Below, piece by piece: positions 50,490-63,113 of a stretch of DNA of 64,000 bases; position 1 is the first letter of the stretch, and each line of letters starts with the position of its first letter. The translations under genes were made by a program, and so were the position numbers. Location of the stretch: NCBI GenBank assembly GCA_037127255.1, contig JBANSL010000009.1, positions 17,063,975-17,127,974 of the forward strand, in the 5' to 3' direction. The DNA comes from Persicaria tinctoria. Taxonomy: Eukaryota > Streptophyta > Magnoliopsida > Caryophyllales > Polygonaceae. A model generated the notes under the pieces. It did not search any database. It saw only the letters and a program-made list of their open reading frames with translations, and was not told where the DNA came from.

Positions 50490-53279
50490 ATGGTGATACC
50501 TGCTGTAAATGAAGTTACTAAAGGCAAGGGAAAAGTTATAGCCAGAACTAAGGGTGGAAAGAGTTCGAAGTCAGATTCATATTCCGACCGATCAACAACG
50601 AAAAGGGTGGTTTACTCGGATGATAGCGAGGATGACTTTGTGATTGAGTCAAGGAAGGTTGCGAGCGTGAAGAAGACGAAAACAGTTCCACCACAAGTAC
50701 ATAAGGCAAGGACAAATAGAACACAGAACACCACAACAGTGGTTGAAGGTAATTAATGTCTTACAATGTAATAATGAGTATGTAGGATTTGTATGATATG
50801 TACACATCGCCTAAACAGTGTTTAATTGATGCAGATGACTCGATTGCAACAAATACTACGGATGTTCAAGTACCCACCGAACCATCCATACCTAATGCCC
50901 CAGAATCTCAAACGAACCATCCGGAAGTGACGAAAAAACAAAGGTTGAATACAAGGGGTAAAATGGCAATGTATCAACCATTGGATACCAGATCATCCCC
51001 AAGTACTTTTGTCGATGCAATGCATCAGTTGAAGTTAAAAGATGGTAATGAGAGGCAATTGAGAACGTTGGAAGAAATTGGTTTCAACGCACTGTTGAAT
51101 TTGGAGGTGAAGAAGCAACCACTCTCCTTGGCTTCCTGGCTAGTCGACCACTTCAATCCAAATAAGTGCAGCATCGAGTTTGACGAAGGGAGAAGCATAG
51201 AACTAACAGATGTTGATGTACATAGGTGTTTCGGAATTCCTCTTGGGGGTAAGCCAGTGGTGTTGAAGGGACAAAATGAAAATAGAGAGGTTCTAGATGT
51301 ATGGAGGTCACAATTCGAAAAACAGTATGCTTATCTGAGACCTGCCCAAGTGGGTAATGCAATGGTGAGTGAGGTTGATGGCGGTCTGCGGTTCGCACAG
51401 AATTTCATGGTTTTGTTCGATAGTACGATAGGCAGCAGCCAACAGAGCGGCGGAGTCACGCAATGTTTAGTCAGGGGAATGGACAATGTTGATTCAGTTA
51501 AGGGCGTGAATTGGAGTCAGCTTGTCCTCACGAGTTTGGTGAAGGCGAAATTGAAGTATGGATCAGAGAGAAAGGGGTTCTTCAAAGGTTCATCTCTATT
51601 CTTAGTGGTATGTATCCATTGTACTAGTGCGTTCTATTATGGGAAGTATAATTTATGACATTCTAACCAAGTATTCCTATGTGAAATCGAAGCTCTTGTA
51701 CGTCAACAGGGTCCTCAATCAAGGGGAACGAAATGTGCCTAGACTCATACCTGTTTTGGAAGGCTGGACGGACACATTATTGTCCACGAGGGAAAAAACT
51801 GAAATAGAAAGTGGGGGATTCGGTAAAGGCCAAATAGATCCACCATTGGAAGTGCAATCAAGTGAGAGTTCGGGTACTAGAAAGGAGGTATGAAAAGTTG
51901 TTATCAATGAGTAGTATATGGAACGGATCAATTGGTCTTTATATGCCATGAAAAGTTAGGATGTGAGAGTTATGCATATCTAGCAACATTATGCAACTGT
52001 ATATATGTACCGTATTCGGGGGTAACATGATATTATGCATATGTATTGGTATAGACTATTAAGTACCGGTTGTTTGAAATAATAGTTATTCGGTACGGAA
52101 TTATCAATTATTCGTGGGTATCTGTGACATTTATGTATTTGTTTTTAACTGCATGTACATTACGAGGAGTTGATCAGTGTCGCGCTGGAATTGAGCATAA
52201 AGATGAAGGAGTTTGTGGATATGATGATGAATATTCCAGATGATGTGAGATCGAAACCCTCAATACAAGCTTGCTATGAATTAGGGCAATCCATTCTTGG
52301 GAGAGGTTATCCAGAAGAGACGGGGATAGATGGGATATCACCAACCCTTGTAACAAGTTCTTTGTCACAAGGGACACAATCTTTCTTCAACGATCGAAAG
52401 TTCTTGAGAACTATGCAACTGATCGGCGATGCACTGAAAGCAAGGGCTGAACTAGTAGCGGAAAGGAACAAAACGCCAACATTTAATCTAGGTGTTCCTG
52501 GATGTGAGGTGGGGGTGAAGGATCCGGTTGTTGTTGTACTTGACCAACTGAGAAGCGAGCATATGGATTCAACAGGGGTCGTGGTCGGCGGGCTGGTTGA
52601 GCAAATTGATGACTCACACGATCATGTGAACGAGGTACGAGTTGTAATATTTCCCAACATGATATTATTTTTTTTACCAAGTGAAATGTCATATCTTTTT
52701 GTTGAGGTAACAAATACATCCTACATGTGAATGCAGGGTGAAGAGAGACATGATAATTTGCAGGTAACCAAGTCTGCATCCCCAACTAATAAGGTAATGA
52801 ATACATCCTACATAGTGTACGAACGGAAAAAAAAACACATATTGAATACATCACAGTAACTAAGGTCATGGTTGAGCAATTTGGCAGGGTAAAGAAATCC
52901 AAGTTACAATTGACTCTGAAATGCCACCCCCCAAAACATCACTACTACATTAAAGAACTATTGTAGCGGCTGAAAAGTGCTACAAGAAGTCCAAAAACCG
53001 CTACCTAAAGTCTTATGTGGCGGTTTTATAGCCGCTACATCTGCTGCCGCTGCCTTAGATCTATGGTGGCGGTTTTATTTAGCTAATGTAGCGGTTTCCA
53101 AATGAATCCCAAAACTGCTACAATACTATAAAAAACCGCTACATAAAAGTCCTTATGTGGCGGTTTGTGCATACCCTTTAGCGACAATTATTTGAGTCTA
53201 TAGTGGCGGTATTTTCTTCACTCCACAAAAATTACTAGCCTACTGTGGCGGTATAAAAAGCTATGAAAATTAATCCATA

Positions 53280-54960
53280 TTCAATTTTATTTAATTGTAT
53301 CAATTCAATAATGTAGACCTGTGTAATTGTAAATTATAAAATCAAAATTTGAGAATAAAATTACCCTTGAATAATCAATTAAACATTATGCATAAATAAA
53401 ATATCACCAATCCTTAAAAAAAGTACTCTAAAAGCTAAACATATACGACATATATAGTAATTCTCAATCTGTCAAAAATACATTGATAAATATAGGCAAA
53501 TTCTGAATTCCTAAAAACTAGTCTTCTCTTCTTTAGCCACAACTTCCAATTACGCACACCACCATATAGCACAAGACCAAAAGATTTTAATGACACCGAA
53601 ATTATCCTGTCAAAAAAAATGAGATGATCATAGATAGAATCACAAATGTATAGTAATATAGCCTTACAAATATATAGTAATCACCAATATATAGTGAAGA
53701 GAGATCCACGTAACAAATGTCAAATTGAAAGTGGAGGGAGTCTTCAGACCAACATTCGAAAGATCGCACAAACAAAAACTAGTTACAAGCCTTTTTAATT
53801 ATAAAAGTTTTCAAGAGTGACTCTCAATAAAAAATAAATTAGTCAATTAGTCCTTTGAAAAGTACCTGAAATAAAAGGGTGATTGACACCAACTTTGGGC
53901 ATAACCTTGTTGGTAGAACTAGCTTTTCCTCACCTGATCCACAAAAAAAAGAGTCAATAATAACATGTTACGTTGTTATTTCTTTTGAAAAGTGCATAAA
54001 CACTAAAGTAGATAAAAAAAATTTCTCAAGTAGAAGGGAAAATAAGTGGGAGAAAGTAAGGCTCAATTTGACCAAAAGTTTAGTTAGAGAAGCCTGTGAA
54101 AATTGAGGGATGTGAAACCAAAATGAACAGGTAAATCTCTTGAGAGATGTTCAGCAAACATGCTAATTTGACTTAATTTTCGCTTCTGGGACCTCAAATT
54201 GCCAAGTTAAACTACTAATTTCAATCTATAAGCGATTAAGCAATTTCATCCCTCATAAACAAGATAACGAAAATTCACAAACAATCATCATGTAGTACAG
54301 GAAGTGAGGAAAATCATATTAAGTATGGCAATGAACCTGCAGTGACAGCACCACCAAACTATGATCCCTTGAATATATCCCCACTTTCCTTTACAAAAAA
54401 CAGTTTAATATTTCTAGTCATTCATAACAGCACAAAAGATCTTTATTCTTAAATGCAACAAGTAGCATTTTTTTTAATAATAAAAAGCATCCAACTTTAA
54501 ACACAACCAACAGTTTACTAAGCATATGAGATAGGTCTTCAATGAAGTAGAATAAAGAATTAGAAGTATAGTGGATTACCAGGATGACCAAAATTCTGCT
54601 TGTGGCACGCTCCAATTCTTCAACATCAAGAGTAAAATGAATCCCTGCGACAGGAGAATGAGTTATAGAGATCTGTGGAAGAAACCAACACATTCAAGGA
54701 AGTTTGGTGGTAATATAACCAAAAAAATAAAACAAAAAAGGCAAGAACCAATCCCTACTCCATTGAAAATAAGAATTAGACTTAAGTTACTTGTTTACTC
54801 TTGCTCAATGTTAGTAGCTTCACAAAAAAGAGCCAGTTAGCTATCTTAACCAAACACTAAAGATTATATTGCATAAAAGTTGTCAACACTAAAACCACTG
54901 CCAATAATTAAATTTGAAATGTTTTTATATTGACAACAAAGATTTTTATCCTATAAAAAC
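53280..54960 (-). other. Interior of element K, possible second captured gene
   Basis: Mostly AT-rich. Exon-like minus-strand stretches are ITHSPVAGIHFTLDVEELER then ATSRILV (about 54670-54590) and LFFVKESGDIFKGS, stop, FGGAVTA (about 54405-54335). I do not recognise the protein. The stop in the second stretch suggests decay. Confidence 0.3.
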
Positions 54961-54969
54961 ACTCGCTTC

Positions 54970-56883
54970 AATCAGAGGAAGGTGATCATTGAGAGGTTTC
55001 TCTACGACATTCTGCACCTGCACACATTGATTGAATGCAACGCAATGAAGTGCGATGAACAAATAACATCTTGTCCAGAAGTTTGAGCAATGAAATCAAG
55101 CATCGAATTGAAATGAAAAGATAAAATAAAATCAATCTTGACTAATATTAAAGTTTCAATGTCAACTGAAAAAAGAGGCTAGAGTATCGTACTTTAGGTA
55201 GTAATTCTTGACTCTTTGGAGGCTGCTTCTGCAAACTATGCTACAAAATGACAGTCGGCAGCTCTTGCTTTTCAGCTCTTAAAGCACCCCTAATTACAGA
55301 TGCATTTGTTGCCGATGCCCCAGATGTATAGATGTGGTTTTTCTGGGAAGGGTAAAACTCTAAATTTCTTATAAAAATGTAAGGCAAGCAGAAGAAACCT
55401 AGACGAGTCTATGCCAAAATTAAGGACAATAAGATCGGACAATGTATTTTGGTTTTTAGTTATAACTTACAGTAATGACCATAGCATAGCTTAGAATCTC
55501 AATGAGTTCTTGATGCATGAATCCCATATTCCTCGTCCCAAAAAATCCAATGTTTCTTGAACCTTGTTGCTGAATAGCCAACAACTCCTGCAGAAGTTGG
55601 GGAAGACAATAAATATCATAGTAACAAGGAAGCAAAGCAAAGCTGCGTTGAAAAATGTAATAACTATATAGAGAATGCAGACAATCTATAAGTCATAATT
55701 AATCATAGCAAAGGTTTTGTACAAGCAAGTAAGAAACCATTGTATTGTGGTTTTGAGAGAAGATTCAGTGCATAAATTGAGCCTTCAGAGAACTAAAATG
55801 AAAGCTGAAGGGCAATTTGACGATTCATGACTCACCTTCATTGATCAAAATAACACATAGGATTTCCATATGTCAAAAGACAACCCCCGGGTAACAAAGT
55901 TGGAAGACAAAATTGTCCTCCAAAAAGAAACACACAATAAAAAATTGACTAATCTTGTAGTTCTAGATTTCCATGTCTTTAGACTAGTTCATACTGCAGG
56001 AGAAATTGACTAATCTTGTAGTTCTAGATGAGTACATCTTTGCTATGGATATTTTCTTATGCTGACAAAATTGTCCTCCAGAAAAGAAACACACAATCCA
56101 AAAGCAACGGAATTAGATGAGTTGTCTGCTCTCTTTTGGCAAGGAAGCAAGATCTTTGAGTTTAAAATTTCCAAAAGCATCAGGAAATGTCTAGGGACAC
56201 AATAAGCAAGAAGGTTTTTCAAGAGACTAAGGATTGTAAAAATAGAAGTAACTTGCAACCTCAATGATGATAACAGATTAGCAAAGTTATCTCAGGATGG
56301 AATATGTTGGAGACAAGGATTTTACTTTATTCACTAGGAGAAAGGGATAACAGTGTGTCTCCTTTTTTCCTGGAATAGCTTCAGATCAATGCAAACAGGT
56401 TTTTTTTCCCTCTGTTAGTTATTGAAAATGCAAGAGGTATGAGTTTTAGTTTAATTTATGATCTATAACCCTCCAATATTGATAATCGATCATGTTCCAT
56501 AATAAGGCAATTTATGGAACTTAAACCTATATGAAACGAATCAAGAGTAAAAGGTAAAATAAAACTAGTAAAAAATACAATCACATTTCCTAAGCTATTC
56601 CATATAAAAACCTTCGTTTGCACTTACAGTCAACAAGTTAAACTAAAACTCATACCTCTTTGAATCCAAATAACAGAGCTTCAAGGGTGTCGGTTATTCT
56701 GTCGATTATATTCACCATTCACCAGTACTTTTTTTTTGGATGAATTATTTCCCTTTCTTTCACTGCCTTTGATAGCAACACTAAACATATAACCATGCGA
56801 AGAGGGATTGGGCAATACCTCAGGAGCGTTCTCCGACCAGTGGTGATCTCACGGCTGCCGCTTCCCTGGCGGCGCTCCGCCAT
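54970..56883 (-). pseudogene. Captured conserved plant gene with a NIGFFGTRNMG motif (several exons)
   Basis: The first exon starts at an ATG at 56883 (MAERRQGSGSREITTGRRTL). Then come IIDRITDTLEALLFGFKE (about 56690-56650), ELLAIQQQGSRNIGFFGTRN then MGFMHQELIEILSYAMVIT (about 55590-55475), NHIYTSGASATNASVIRGAL then RAEKQELPTVIL, stop (about 55340-55245), LQKQPPKSQELLPKV, and NVVEKPLNDHLPLIEAS (about 55015-54965). These align in order with a conserved plant protein that I remember from several genomes as uncharacterised; a Rossmann/SLOG-like nucleotide-binding fold is a guess from GFFGTRNMGFM and SGASxTN. An in-frame TAG and missing C-terminal exons make it non-functional. A first exon with its own ATG implies that the promoter may have been captured too. 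Confidence 0.6.
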
Positions 56884-57990
56884 GGAAAACAAAGGATCCT
56901 CGTCCAATCGAAAAGCATGATTGATGAATCTAAGGGTTTCATTCCAGGAATAAGCCAGAAATGGCCAAATCGAACTTTATTTGGATGACGGTTCTGCTGT
57001 GAAGAGAGTGAAATCTAGAAAATCCAAGTCTTCTTTCCCAGTGCCATTCCGACTTCAAATTTCTTCAATCTCTTGGAAAAACTGAGGTTAGGGTCAAATT
57101 CGAATGTCAATAGTAATATTGAACGTAAACCTGCATTATTCAAGAACAAACAAACGATTATTCGTTTATATTGCCCTTTTTCCTTTAGGGGAAGGAAGTG
57201 GGAAGACGTGATATGTCTATTAAATTGATTCCACATACATAAGTGGATAAGGTGAGTATATTTGATGATCATTAAAAATGAATCGGTGAATATATCTTGG
57301 GTGATAACACGTTGTAGATGGACTAAGATGCTTATGATGATTCGATAGGGAAAAGCAGTAGCAAGTACAAATGAAGGGGTCGTCATCACACCTAGGCCAC
57401 GGCGGGGGATTAAACCTTCACTCACGGAGATCAACCCATACATTTGCAGGCATATTGACCCCGATCAAAAAAACACAAAAGAGTAGACAATGATGGTAAC
57501 CGTACTAAAGGAACTAAAACATGAGTGAGTAACTTCATATTGAAAATAATTTAGAAGTTATAGTGAATACTACATATAAATGTATATTTGAATGTTGTGT
57601 GATATTGTATGAATATTGGACAGGATAATCTTGTTCGCGCATTACAAGGGAGTAGGCACTGTGTGGGTTGACTTTACGCTGACCAACGAAGCCATGATGG
57701 CGCTGCTAGTGGACAACATACCAATGAAGGTGATAGACGTGTGGGCACTGATTTTGAATCATGGAGAGTCAAAGAGAAGTCCCAATTCACCGTATGTATA
57801 CTTCGTGCCTCCAAGTGTAATGGTAAACTACTTCATAATAAATACGTGTTAAGGATGATATTTTATTTTCCATATCAGACTAATAGTTAATCTCTAAGAT
57901 TCAATTGAAATTGTAGTACGGTACCGTCATAGCCATACCACCAGGTGAGGATGTGGATGAAGACTTGGGAGTTAAGTTTACAATGAAATT

Positions 57991-60900
57991 CTACGAGGCA
58001 GTTTCCAACGGTGAATTGAAAGTTTGCGAGCTGGATAATACGAGGCAGTTCGCTTGGGGTGGGGGTTCAACAGTGACTACGTCGGGAGGATTGACCCCAA
58101 CATACTTCTCAACATATGCGGCTTTGTCGGGTACAACAGACGCAGATTGAGAGAGCTTCTCCATGTAATGTGGCTTCCTGGCCTCAAGCATTTGGAGAAA
58201 ATCCTTTATGAGATCTGTATCATCCGAGACAAGCCCAATAGTGGAGTATATGGTACCCCACAGCTTGTTGACAAGAAGCTTTCTTGCCTCCATCGCGGCT
58301 GATTGTTTGAGTACTTCATCCCCAACAAACACACTTGCCAATGCTCTGGCTTGTTTTTTCCACCTTGCTTTCACCATCGCATCCGGTATGGTTTTAAAAC
58401 CCATGATCTTGTATGTTGCGAAAATATGTTCGCAAGGGATACCAATACGGTGGAAGGTATTGCATCTACAAGTGGAAATTTCGCTTACCGCGTCATATAT
58501 TACTTCAAAAGTACCAACATCGTCCTCCTTCACCACGTGTGTTTTCCCTTGTCCAGCCACTACCTCACTGATGACATTGCAATAGGTTACCGACTTAGAA
58601 ATCTCTGCCTAGACCTTATCAAACACCTTCAACGTATACACAGAAGCTACGTGTCTCTCAATTCGCAGACGCGTCTCATACCTTGGAACAAAAGTATCGG
58701 TCTCCATGTCCAGCTTAGCTTGAGCATGCCTCTGAGCATCCATAGCACCGTCGAAATGCATCATCAATTCTACAAGGCTAAAATGTCTGCTAGAATAGCG
58801 ACCGAAGAAACTGTTTGCCGACTCGGATATGGAAGTTGTTCAGATCAACCCACCCATCGGTACTTCTCTAAAGTAAGCTGGGATCCAATTGGATCTCAAC
58901 TTATACATAAGGGTAAGCCAACTGTTTTTCTCTAGTGAGAACTCATTTATCATTGCATTCCACATCTCCTCAAATTCATCAACTGTTATCTCGTAGGTCC
59001 ACACACATATATTGACCTGCATCTGAAACTCCTTAAGATGACAAATCTCGTTTGGTACCTGTTTATTAGAATCAAACTTCATAAAATCAGATACAACGTC
59101 ATAAAATTATGTACACACGTAAATCAACTACAATATAATCTTTTCGGAATATTGCTCGATTATATCGCTATTCACCAATACTATATAATAATACATAGAT
59201 ATGATCGCATAATTTAGCGATACCATCGAATAACCCGCATTCGATTTGTACGTTGACTACACAAAATTAGTAAGTGTTGCTCGGACTAAGTAAAACAACT
59301 AGAAAATACGAATAATACTATGTTAGCAAGTTCATAAGTGAACTTGAAGATTATAAAATGTACACCAATTTATATACTTGCATACGGTTGAATAAGTAGA
59401 TAGTATGCATGAATAATAATTCGTAAAAACCTGTGATGTTACTGCATAATCCTCAACCTAATATATTGACAGTTGAAACAACATGTTCAACACAAATGGT
59501 TTGTAAAAAGTATATAGTAGGTATGAAATTTTACCTCCTTTGGAACATTCATCATGATATGCCACATACAAAAACGATGACGCGTGTTCGGAAACACAAC
59601 GGGTATGACCTCCCTCAATGATGGATCCTGGTCCATTACAATCACCATCGGATCCTTGCACATTGTTGATTGGAACCTCTCGAGTAGCCACTTGTATGAG
59701 GGCTTGTCCTCGTGCAATAATAATCCAGCCCCAAATGTGACTGATTTTCGGTTATTGTCCAAACCGGTAAATGGTGCAAAAACCATACTATACCTATCGT
59801 TAGATAATGATAACCAACAAATGTGAAGAGTGAAATTGAACATCATTATACACCTAGGGGTGGGGGTATCCACTTGTTTGTTCGGTACGTTGCGTCGAAT
59901 GACACGACATCACCAAATGCAGCGTAATTTGCTCTAGCGATGGGATTGCTCCAGAATAACATAACAAGCTGATTTTTTTCATTTACAGCATGGTCAAAGA
60001 AGAATGCAGATGATGCTTGTTTCTACAGCATGAACCGATCGATAATAATTTGTGCATCAGCTCCTGATATATACGCCATTACGTCACGCTTGAAATTCTT
60101 CAAATCTTGAATCATTGGCCCTCCATGGATAGATCCCTGTCTTTCTTCCCTCATTAGCTGATGGGTCATAGCCGGACCCAAATTTGCCTTAGCACGATTA
60201 ATCATGAAACGTTGGTGGCCGAAATCTAACTTTCGATGAGCCTTTAGAAACTGATTAGATCCCTCTTGCATCAAGGGGTGGTTATGATGATCCTCCATAC
60301 CGGTTATTTCATAACCATCCAACCCTTTAAACTTTAGATATATATGAGCAGTGCATCCGACCCGGCTAGATAGTCGTTTACGTTTTTCTTTGGCGTTTTT
60401 TTATTCTCAATATCCTTGCCTATTGCACCACATGTAACGATGCATAAAAGTCCCCTCAACCACCCATGATGCACCCTTTTTAGTGTCAAACCCAACTAAG
60501 GCACCATACTTTCGGTAAAACGCAATCCCCGCCTCAACAGTTGGAAACCGCTTTCCCAGCGATGGTGATACTGATTCGTCACAAGTAGGCAACCAATATT
60601 TGGTTTTTCCAGGAGACTGTGATTGCTCAACCCCGACATGCAAATCGTCAACTGCTGCTTGCTCAAATAAAAATTCCATAGCATCTACCTCGTCATTCGC
60701 ATCAACATCCCATTCGCGTCCATTTTTAAAATCTATATCAATCACAGTAAATAATTGTAATTGTAACTGTGTATACAACACATATTGAATAAAAATATGC
60801 AAACCGACATAAAAAAAACCATATTATACAAATGAATAATGCGCAGTAAGTAATCGAATAAAAACTCAATCTCAATATTTGAATAATCACCCAAATTCAG

Positions 60901-61130
60901 TAATTGATTATCCATACACTTATAACTCATCAGAAACAACCTAAACTAATTGAAATCAAACACAACATAATTGGTTATTGGCCTATAACATCTACAACCT
61001 CATTTGACTCGATTCCTTGTACTCGGATCAACTATGCTTCTAATGAACCCTACTTGGTCGTACACCTCGAGTACAAACAAACCTAATTAAATACAAACGA
61101 AACTAATTAAATGAAAATACCTGGATCCAT
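57991..61130 (-). pseudogene. MULE transposase, FAR1 type, with premature stops
   Basis: Exon 1 at 61130-61121 (ATGGATCCAG|GT). Exon 2 from 60732 holds the acidic N-terminus and the FAR1 DNA-binding region (GKRFPTVEAGIAFYRKYGAL; MWCNRQG; RVGCTAHIYLKFKG; HHNHPL). The MULE catalytic core follows: VVSFDATYRTNK (first Asp), MVFAPFTGLDNNRKSVTFGA, MVIVMDQDPSLREVI (second Asp) and HRFCMWHIMMNVPKE. The last exon, 59058-57991, has the SWIM zinc finger CRCNTFHRIGIPCEHIF. Stops are TGA at 60407-60409, TAA at 60401-60403 (both in the FAR1 region) and TAG at 60022-60024. Otherwise the frame is well kept, so loss of function is recent. The host regulators FHY3/FAR1 share this layout, but the flanking inverted repeats mark this copy as a transposon. 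Confidence 0.85.
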
Positions 61131-61904
<774 letters not shown>

Positions 61905-61918
61905 CGTTATCAACACGA

Positions 61919-62989
61919 TTGCTCGAAATGTTAAACCTTTCACTGTTGGAGTTCACCGCCCTTGATGTTTCCGGAAGAAACTATCTCACATGGGTGCAGG
62001 ATGCGGAACTCCACTTGATTAGCCAAAATTTGGGAGTGCCTATCGTACCAGGCAATAGCGCATCCCCGCAAGATTGTGCTAATGTGATGATCATGTTGCG
62101 TCATCACCTTCACGAGAGCATGAAAGCTCCATACTTGACCGTGAAGAGTCCTTCAGAGCTCTGGACAAGTCTTAAAGAGTGCTATGAGAACCAAAAGACC
62201 GTTTTCTTGCCTCGTGCGAGGTATGAGTGGATGCACTTGAGGTTGCAAGATTTCAAGAAGGTCTTGGACTACAACTCAGAAATACATCGTATTGCATCTA
62301 AGTTGAAATTATGTGGAGAGAACATACAAGATGCGTATATGTTGGAGAAAACATTCTCAACTTTCCATGCATCAAACCTTGTTCTCCAACAGCAGTACAG
62401 GGAACGTGGGTTCAAAACATTTTCTGAACTCATCTCAAGCTTGGTTTTAGTGGAAGAGAACAATTAGTTGCTTATGAACAACCATGAGAAACGACCTACA
62501 GGTTCCGCACCACTTCCTGATAACAATCAAGGCACGCCTGAAGCAAATGCTACATCCTCTCGAAGAGGACGTGGACGTGGTGGTCGTGGACGCGATCACG
62601 GCCGTGGACGTGGTCGTGGATATGACCAAGGTCGTAATCCCACATGGGTAAACCTCGATATCCAGAAGAATAATGGGAACAAGTCCAAGAAACAGCATGA
62701 CAAACCTGCCCCAAAGGCGGAAAGCGTTTGCCGTACGGCACCCCACCTTGTGAAATTATATCAAGATTTTGTGAAATCCAAGGGTAAAGGTGTTGTCACT
62801 AATTTTGTTGAAGGAGAGAGCCCTAATGACTCTTTCTTTGACGGACTTGAGGATGCATATCTTGAGACATCTGATTTCCTTCCACGAGATGGAAATGACA
62901 AGATCTCGCCCAAGCTTGAGAAAAATGTTGTTGATCTCCGAAATGATGCCACCGATCTCCCAAATGATCGCACCACCCTCTTTGATTAA
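61919..62989 (+). pseudogene. gag: Copia Gag split by an in-frame stop (element L)
   Basis: The first 182 codons (61919-62467) begin MLEMLNLSLLEFTALDVSGR and carry NYLTWVQDAELHL, SPSELWTSLKECYENQ, YEWMHLRLQDFKKVLDYN and the UBN2 core KTFSTFHASNLVLQQQYRER. They end LVLVEENN and a TAG at 62465-62467. The same frame continues for 174 codons: MNNHEKRPTG, an Arg-Gly tract (RRGRGRGGRGRDHGRGRGRG) that should bind RNA, and an acidic tail to TTLFD. In element H the residue at the stop is Gln (EENNQL), so CAG to TAG is the likely change. No zinc knuckle is seen; the Arg-Gly tract may serve instead. Confidence 0.8.
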
Positions 62990-63113
62990 ATCTTGAACTA
63001 TTTGGCTATTTTCATATATTCAATTTCGCATCCTATCGTTACCTAAAGTTTGCTTGCTTGCTATTTCCCTTGTTTTCAATGTAGTGGACTTATTTTAAAT
63101 TTTAAATAAAGTT

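Larger units (their letters stand above)
52942..57460. mobile_element. Element K: CACTA-like transposon within the Ulp1-like gene
   Basis: The left end is CACTACTACATTAAAGAACT at 52942, followed by subterminal repeats of TGTGGCGGTTTT and AACCGCTACA in both orientations (52968-53260), a classic CACTA layout. The right end is not clear: no TAGTAGTG is found, and the 57460 boundary is set only by where Ulp1-like coding resumes. No transposase is visible. The interior carries minus-strand exons of a host gene (54.9-56.9 kb) and perhaps a second one (54.3-54.7 kb). The insertion lies in a coding exon of the Ulp1-like gene. Confidence 0.6.
50490..58069 (+). pseudogene. Ulp1-protease-family-like gene of element J, broken
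   Basis: Visible exons: 50490-50748 (Lys/Ser-rich, with acidic YSDDSEDDFVIES), 50835-51607, about 51690-51888, 52166-52634, small exons to about 52940, then 57624-57823. The second exon carries the N-terminal domain typical of plant transposon-borne Ulp1 proteins: LRTLEEIGFNALLNLEVKKQ, LASWLVDHFNPNKCSIEF, LTDVDVHRCFGIPLGG. The third has GERNVPRLIPVLEGW and GGFGKGQI. The 57.6-kb exon has VWVDFTLTNEAMMALLVDNI and VIDVWALILNHGES, preceded by a frameshift. Element K interrupts the gene at 52942. The His/Asp/Cys catalytic protease domain expected next is absent. The family call rests on these remembered N-terminal patterns. Confidence 0.6.

Noticed and set aside
57556..57625. TATAGTG at about 57560 as the right end of the CACTA element K
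   Set aside because: It does not match the complement of CACTACTAC and no 3-bp duplication fits.
57991..61130. A domesticated FHY3/FAR1 host regulator
   Set aside because: Three in-frame stops and flanking inverted repeats mark it as a MULE transposase.
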